This document shows positions 57,070-64,000 of a stretch of 64,000 nt of DNA, in pieces. Origin of the DNA: Spirogloea muscicola (taxonomy: Eukaryota > Streptophyta > Zygnematophyceae > Spirogloeales > Spirogloeaceae); NCBI GenBank assembly GCA_009602725.1, contig WELB01000062.1:396327-460326 (forward strand), in the 5' to 3' direction. Under the pieces are notes generated by a model. That model was not told the origin of the DNA. It worked only from the letters and a program-made list of their open reading frames with translations, and searched no databases. Numbering within the stretch: position 1 is the stretch's first letter; each line of letters begins with the position of its first letter. The position numbers were made by a program, and so were the translations under genes.

Positions 57070-57080
57070 TGGTATCAGAG
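57070..57080 (+). promoter_or_regulatory. Primer-binding site, Met-tRNA type
   Basis: TGGTATCAGAG one base after the 5' LTR, the form known for initiator-Met-tRNA-primed plant retroelements. Confidence 0.8.
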
Positions 57081-60000
57081 GAGTCCTTGCATTTGATTGG
57101 CCTCGTAATCTTTTACGGTTGACAGTGCAAAGTTTCTTCTGATGTGCTGGCACTGATTTGTCCTTTGAGACGACTTCGTGCCAGAGTGTGTCCGTGGATC
57201 TGCATCGCCGGGTCGACTGGGGCTGTCCATCCTATCGCCCGCTGCAGCCACGTGTCCGGGGTCGGCTAGGCGGCAGATCCTCCACCACCCCGGCGGCAAG
57301 CCGTATTGCCAGGTCAGTACTTTGCCTGCGTAACCTTCTGCGGTCGGCGGATTGCCTGCCATATGGCAAGGAGTTGAAACCGACCGTCGCTGGGCGGCAA
57401 AGTCTGACTATCTGCCAGAGGCTGGTCCGTACTCCAGTCCTGGTCCCTCCCTCAGTTGCTCGTACAGCTTGCGAGTTGGAGGAATGGTTGGTGCGCTGCC
57501 ATGATTGCTTTGCTTTTTCGGGGCACCGGCATAGCTCAGTACCATTGTGGTAGTATTGTCCTGGCCGTTGTGTCTTACGCCAACCACTGACTTGATCACT
57601 CAGTGTGTGTGGTGTAAAGGCATGGAGTCGGCTAGCTCAAGTGCACCACCAAGCCCTCCACCGCCAGCTGTACCTCCTCCTGAAGTAGAGGACGTTGTCA
57701 ACGACCTAGCGCAGCTCCGTGCACCTGGCCCGGATGGGCTGACTTCTGAAGAGGTGCGGCGCTTTGGGCGCCTGAAGGAGCAGTTGGAGACTGCCGTTCC
57801 CGGTGGGGAATCGCTGGCAAATCCCGTGTGGGGGATGCTGTGTGCCGAGGTGCGGATCCTCATTGCCCGTGTGTGTGCGGGCGAGCAACGCATCCAACGC
57901 CTGAAGGCGAAAGTAAGCCACAGCGCTCGGCTGGGCCGTGCCCAGCCATGCCAACCTGCCAAGTTCAGTGGGCAGGGCAGTCTCGCAGCATGGTTGCGCG
58001 AAATGCTGGCGTGGTTCGTCCTCTGTGAGGCGCCATCGGCATCGCGAGTTGGCATTGCTGCCACGTATTTGACCGGAGACCCTGCCGCGTGGTGGGAGTC
58101 TGTGAACTTATCCTCAACCCCCAGTGTATTCAATACGTGGAATTTGTTCACAAGGTCGTTGACTTCAATGTACGGCAAAGTCCATGCGGAGCTAAAGGCT
58201 CGCAATGCACTCCATGCAATCCGCATGCGAGGTGATGACTTCGAAGAGTATGTCCGGGAGTTCCACATGCTGCTGGTGAAGTGTGGGTCCATGGATGCCA
58301 AGGACCACGTACAGCGCTTCAAGGCGGGTTTGCCACAACACATTGCGGTGATGTCGCAAGTGGACAAGACCACCTCGCAGCCGGTGACGACGTTGGACAA
58401 GCTCATTGAGCAAGCCCGTCAATCACACTCGATGTACCCGACGCGCAAGCGCTTCCTCCAGGAGGAAGATGGGGACAAGTCGGGGCTGTCACCCGCGAAG
58501 CACTTCAAGCCCAAGTCCTGGTTCAAGCCGAGTAGTAAGTCTGGGCCACCATCGCGGTCGGCGCCAGCCAAGGCTGTAGTGAAGTTCGTCCCAGAAGAGG
58601 ACAGGGCTTATTACCGGTGTGGCCAGAAGGGCCACCGGATTCGGGACTGTCTGCAACCGTCGACATCCCAACCTACCAAGCCTGCTTCGACGCGCCCGGA
58701 GGGCTTGTACAAGGGAAAAGGGAAAAGTGAGTTCCCCTCCCTATCACCGTTGTGGGTGTTTCATCGGCATGATGTGGAAATGCTCTTTGAGCGCTTAGGA
58801 CGAGTGTGTCCGCCGTCTGTTATGGCAGTAGTACGCTCTGTGCATGTACTTAAGCAAGCGCTGGTGAACGAAGGTCCCCTCGTTGTATGGGTCCCTTCCA
58901 ATCAGTTGCAGAAAGCTGCGAGCATGTATTTGAGCCGGATCAGTTTCCATGGTTCTAAAGAACCGGTGTTCTTCATTGTGCCATACAGTCGAGGAGTAAT
59001 CCCTCAACCTCCGTCGGGGCTGGTGTTGTTGTGTCGCCACATGGCGAAGCGCCCTCAAGTGAAATCGGAGGTTGAAACTGTTGTACGCCCCTCAAGGAAA
59101 CTGTTCGTGCATGTAGCTCGGAGTTTCATTCTTACTACCGTAAGTGCCTCGGCAGTCGCTGCCGCAGCGCCAACTATGGTGTTTTCGGGACTGGTGGCCG
59201 GTCATGCAGTCCAGATCCTCATAGATACGGGAGCTACTGTCTCCTGCATCAGTAAGAATGTTGTGAGCGACAAAGGTTTTGTGGTAAAGCCCATTAATGT
59301 CTCTCGAGCTACATTGGCTAATGGACAAACTGCCGAGGTCATGGGCTATTGTCGTGTCCCCATACACATTCAAACTTATAAGACGGTTGTGTCTTGCCTA
59401 GTCATTGAGTTGGCACCGGGCTTTGATGTGATTTTGGGCGATGATTGGCTTTGTTCCACTGCGGCCCTACTTGACTTTGATGCGCGGACTTGCTCCGGTC
59501 AACGCGGTGCTCGTCATTTTGTGTTGCACAAAGACGTTCCCCGCGCGCCACCATCCGTAAATGCTTCCTCTATCCAGCTGTCGGCTGTGCAGTTCAAGAA
59601 GCTCCTTCATGCAGAACCGGCTTCGCCCGTGTATCTGTTGGTGGTAATGAGTGCTGAGTCCCCCCCTGACTCAGGAGTAGTGAGTGATGTGGCCTCACAT
59701 GGGCCGGCTCTTGACAAGTTGTTGGCAGAATTCTCGGATGTGTTGCCTGAAGTTCTCCCAGACGGTCTGCCTCCTCACCGAGGCGTGACTCATACGATTC
59801 CTCTGGAGCCCGGCGCTGCACCGCCATACCGTCCTATGTATCGACTGAGTCCTCTCGAATTTCGCGAGAATGCAATCTCAAGTGGAGGATTTGCTAAAGA
59901 AAGGCCATATCGAGCCTTCCCAGTCGCCGTACGGTGCACCGATCCTCTTCGTTAAGAAGAAAGATGGTAGTCTTCGGATGTGCATCGACTATCGAGCCCT

Positions 60001-62674
60001 GAACAAGCTCACAGTCAAGAACCGGTACCCGTTGCCGCGCATTGATGATCTGTTCGATCGTCTCGCGGGAGCTAATGTGTTCAGCTCCCTCGATTTGCAA
60101 AGTGGCTATCACCAAATTCGTATTACACCTGAGGATGTACCGAAATCGGCATTCCGTACGCCACTCGGTCACTTCCAGTTCAAGGTGCTCAGCTTTGGCT
60201 TGACCAATGCACCTGCCACATTTCAGGCTGTAATGACGAAGGTCTTTGGCCCCCTACTGTACGATTTCGTACTGGTTTACTTGGATGACATACTGGTGTT
60301 TAGTGAAACGCCTGAAAATCACGTGCGACACCTGCGGCAAGTGCTGCAGTTGCTCCGTGAGAGTAAGTTGTATGCCAAGAAATCCAAGTGTGTCTTTAAC
60401 CAGCCCGAGCTGACATACTTAGGGCATGTGGTGGGCAAAGACGGGGTTCGCGTCGACCCCAAAAAGACCGCAGTAGTAACGGACTGGCCGGTGCCACGGA
60501 ATGTGCCACAGTTGCGATCCTTCTTGGGAATTACTTCGCGAATTACTTCCGAAAGTTCCTGCAAGGATACGGAAGTATGGCATCTCCTCTTACGAAGCTC
60601 ACTCGTAAGGACGTGTCCTGGGGGTGGACGTCCGAGTGCCAGAAGGCATTCGAGGATATACAGGTCCTGGTTAATCCACCTGTTTTGGCCTTGCCTCGAG
60701 AAGGCGTGCCATTTGAAGTAGTATGTGACGCCTCATTGATCGGTATTGGTGCCGTTCTCTTGCAGGAGGGTCACCCCGTAGCCTTTGAAAGTCGCCTGCT
60801 TCGTTCGGCAGAGCGTAACTACACTACGGGGGAGCAAGAGCTCCTTGCTGTTGTGCACGCCTTACGTGTGTGGCGCTGCTATCTCGAGGGTGTTGAATTT
60901 ACGGTCGTAACGGATCACTGCCCGTTGACCTACTTTCGCACACAACAGCATCTGAGCAGGCGTCGAACAAGGTGGGCAGAGTTGTTGGCCATATTCCGTT
61001 TCCAGGGGTGTGCCGCCCTGGAAGAATGAATGTGCGGACCCGGTGAGCCGCAACATTGTAGGGGCTGATGTGGCGGCTGTCCTGCACGCATCAGGGGCTC
61101 AGACCGCAGACGTGCGGCCTACTCGTGGAGCTGCTCGGCAGTCCACGCCAACCTCTTTGAGCTGTATGTGCGTATTCGTGATGGGTATAGCACCGACCCA
61201 TGGTTTGCAGATGCAAACAACACACGCACACTAGTGTCTGACCAAGCTTTTTGGTGGCAAGGGGACGCCATTGTAGTTCCTGACTGCAATGCCCTACGCA
61301 GTACTATCATGCAGGAGATGCATGAGCCACCCTATAGTGGTCATTTGGGTATGGGGAAGACAAAGAAAGCTAATCAGCTTCTCTTTTGGTGGCCCGGCTT
61401 GAAAGCCCAAGTAGTACAGTCTTTTGTGAAGACTTGCGCCACCTGCCAGCGTAGTAAGGCACGCTCTCAGAAGCCTGCCGGATTGCTACAACCTTTGGAG
61501 ATTCCTCCGCGGAACTGGTCTGACGTCAGTGTGGATTTCATCACACAGCTCCCCAAGACGCGAAACGGCTATGATGCCATTGTCGTGTTTGTGGATCGTC
61601 TAAGTAAAATGGTGCATTCTGCGCCTACGACCACTACAGTGTCCGCTCCGGAATTTGCTAGTATCTTCGTGGACCGTGTATGGAAACTGCACGGAGTGCC
61701 CGAGCGAATCTTGTCCGATCGCGACCCTCGCTTCACGGGTTACTTCTGGCGTGAAGTGTGCAGGCTTATTGGCACTAAGCAATCCTTATCCACGGCATTC
61801 CACCACCAAACCGATGGTCAGACCGAAAGGATGAATCGGGTTTTGGAGGACATGTTATGGCACTTTGTAAACCCCAGCCAGACTGACTGGGATGAGTATC
61901 TTGCTCCAGCGGAATATGCTGTGAACAATGCCTTTCATGAGTCCACCAAGAACACCCCATTCTTCCTTAACTACGGTCAGCATCCCCGAGCACCTTTACA
62001 GGTGGGGAGGCTGGAACGTGTACCGGCCGCAGCAACCTTTACCGGTCACCTCCTGGAAGCTCAGCGGAGGGCTAGGCAATGCTTGAGATTGCCCAGCAAC
62101 GGCAAAAGGCGTATGCTTATCGACATCGTCGATATACATCCTTCGACGTGGGTGCTCAAGTGCTCTTGAGCACAAAGCACCTCTCCATGCGGGCAGTTGG
62201 TACGCCTAAATTGCTGCCAAAGTGGGCTGGACCCTTTCGTGTAGTGCGCCGTATCGGTCCGGTCGCATATGAGCTGGTTACACCGGTACACTGGAAAATC
62301 CACAAGGTATTCCACGTGTCCCAGCTTGAGCCATTCCATTCGGATGGTCGTGTCCAACCGCCCCCACCTCCCCTCGTCGTTGCGAACGAGGAAGAGTTTC
62401 AGATGGAGGAGATCTTGTCTCACCGCGACAAACTCCGTGGGCGACGTAAGTCCCGAGAGTACCTTGTCAAGTGTCTAGGTTATGGACCTGAGCACGATAC
62501 CTGGGAACCGGCGGCCAATCTTGCCCATCGTCGCGCCGTTCTCCGTAAGTATCTTGCAAAAGGGCATTCCCCTTTGCGTCGTAGTTCTCCACGCCCTCGC
62601 CGAAGTTAACCTCTTCGAGTTCGTGGCCCCCCTCTCCTTGTTCCCGAGGACGTGAACATTTAAGTGGGGAGGAA

Positions 62675-63454
62675 TGTAACGTCCCCGTCGTTACGGGACG
62701 CTTAACTTCGAGTTAAGCGCCGCGCGAGGTGTCGCGCGGTGTGACGCGCCTGCTGACGATGTGACGTGCAGGCCCGCCGCCTCCAGCCGAGGCGGCGAAC
62801 CTGGTCTTCCAGAGCGGAGCTTCCCGGCATATTCCTGATTCTGCCGTCGTTCCCGCAATGACGTGTATGGGACACGTGTCGCGCGCCTGTGACGCCGTGC
62901 GACACCGCTGACTCACTGGCGGCGCCGCAAGCCGGCGCCGCAAGGCGCCGCCGCGAGGCGGCGCCGCAGGCCGGCCGCCGCCTCCAGAAGGGAGCCGCGT
63001 GGTCTGCCCTCGCACTAGATTCCCCGTACCGGGCCCGCCTTCCGTAGGTGGGCCCTAAGACGAACCTCCCAGAGACCCCTGGGGAGGGTGACACATGAAG
63101 CACTATAAGTAGGGCTGAGAGCAGACTCAGGGGAACTCGGTCAATCTCAGTGAAGCCCGCGAGAGAGAGGCGCAGCCCTGCTGCCGCCTGCTGCTGCAGC
63201 CCGTCGCCGCATCCTGTCGTCGCGGACTTCCGACGGCTCTCTGTGAGTAAGACTGTGACTGCTCCTTTGGGGACAGTCGCTGCCCCGTACCTGTGAGGTG
63301 AGTCGCTGCCTGTCGGCAGCGCCTCAGGGCGAGAGTTCCGCTGCGTATCACACGTGGTGCTTCGTGCTGGGGGTTTGTCTCTGAACCCCAGTGACCGGAA
63401 CCAAAAAGGACGTACTGACCCCTGACTGTGCTGTCAAGGGTCAGGTCCGTTACA
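62675..63454 (+). repeat. 3' LTR of Gypsy-10, family E
   Basis: 780 bp, preceded by AGTGGGGAGGAA (62663-62674). Same TATAAG block at 63104-63109. Confidence 0.92.
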
Positions 63455-64000
63455 CCTTGCCCACAAGGCGTACTACCGCAAATGGTGCAACCCACTTGGG
63501 CAGCAACTTGCGCGTACCCACAGCCCGCAAGGATAAGTGCTTCGTGCTCAGCAGCACTTGCGCACCAACATCGAAGGACACGTCCTTCCGATGTTTGTCA
63601 GCATAAGCCTTCTGACGACTCTGGGCAATTTCCAAGAAATGCCGAGCTCGTCTCTGAGCCTCCAAGAGGGTCCCAGGGCATTAAAGGCTACTGCGGCGGG
63701 AACCCGTTCCGGCTTCCCCACCTGAAGTGGAGCTCGGGGATGCTGACCATAGTTGAGGAAGAATGGAGTCTCTTTGGTGGACGCATGATAGGCATTGTTC
63801 ACAGCATATTCAGCTGGAGCCAAACAGTCATCCCAGTCAGTCTGGGTAGTATTGACGAAGTGCCTCAACATGTCCTCAAGAACTCGATTCATTCGCTCAG
63901 TTTGGCCATCCGTTTGTGGATGGAAGGCTGTGGACATGGACTGCTTCGTGCCAATAAGCTTGCAGACTTCTTTCCAGAAGTGACCTGTAAAGCGAGGATC

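Larger units (their letters stand above)
56285..63454 (+). mobile_element. Gypsy-10: near-complete chromovirus, two E LTRs
   Basis: Fossil of 7.17 kb. Parts are a 5' LTR (56285-57068), a primer site TGGTATCAGAG (57070-57080), gag (about 57620-58720), a linker and protease with ILIDTGATVSCI (about 59170-59450), RT with YLDDILVFS (about 59750-60500), RNase H (about 60580-61000), integrase (about 61170-62060), a chromodomain (about 62390-62560), a polypurine tract (62663-62674) and a 3' LTR (62675-63454). Target duplication is CTTTG/CCTTG, one mismatch. By eye the LTRs differ at roughly 25 of 780 positions (about 3%), so it is fairly young; no rate is available for a date. It looks almost whole, with about four to five breaks. 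Confidence 0.92.
55336..64000 (-). mobile_element. Gypsy-9: chromovirus hosting Gypsy-10
   Basis: Fossil read right to left, continuing past the window edge. Parts in view are integrase (about 63550-64000), the start of the chromodomain region (63455-63540, then 55930-56284), a polypurine tract next to 55881, and a 3' LTR of family A (55336-55880, 545 bp). Gypsy-10 (56285-63454) is inserted just before the chromodomain. The visible frames are nearly free of breaks apart from that insertion. Confidence 0.85.

Overview
The window looks like nuclear DNA of a green-lineage eukaryote (a plant or green alga). Three host genes are intron-rich, their products most resemble plant-type proteins, short TTTAGGG/CCCTAAA telomere-type repeats are present, and the retroelements are chromodomain Ty3/Gypsy elements with an initiator-Met-tRNA-type primer site. 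The sequence does not fix the species. Base composition is GC-rich, most strongly in LTRs and first exons; 5.3-7.1 kb is clearly less GC-rich.

Layout. 1-2.3 kb is an array of 5'-truncated LINE 3' ends, each with a GGGCTGG...CCAGCCC-type hairpin, partly inverted. 2.4-5.3 kb (+) is a palmitoyl-protein thioesterase gene in twelve exons. 7.1-13.1 kb (-) is a long coiled-coil golgin ending in a GRIP domain, in about twenty exons. 13.4-15.7 kb (+) is a theta-class glutathione S-transferase gene; it and the golgin start 327 bp apart and diverge. 16.8-19.3 kb holds a solo LTR broken up by a second solo LTR (perfect target duplication) and by a LINE copy, then a LINE-like relic. From 20.2 kb to the right edge the window is almost entirely nested and fragmented Ty3/Gypsy chromoviruses, treated here as fossils: ten numbered elements, nine solo or nested LTRs (seven with a perfect 5-bp target duplication) and one large LINE fragment with a long RT reading frame.

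LTR families. By their ends I separate five: A (about 540 bp, TGTAATGAACC...CCTTACA), B (about 550-600 bp, TGTAACGATC), C (about 815 bp, TGTAGCGT), D (about 750 bp, TGTAACGTGCCC) and E (about 780-900 bp, TGTAACGTCCCCGCCG, with a TATAAG box). The youngest-looking element is Gypsy-10 (56285-63454), with two E LTRs that differ at roughly two dozen positions. It sits inside Gypsy-9, which sits inside or against Gypsy-8.

The three host genes serve separate processes (lysosomal/vacuolar depalmitoylation, Golgi tethering, glutathione conjugation); no operon-like logic is implied. The most unusual material is the LINE family (hairpin tails, a C-terminal zinc-knuckle plus nuclease-like region), the pentapeptide repeat arrays in gag, two chromovirus copies sharing an RT-less layout, and inverted telomere-type repeats bracketing the first exons of the thioesterase gene. 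Exon boundaries were placed by eye from splice dinucleotides, phase continuity and remembered family conservation; no alignment was run.
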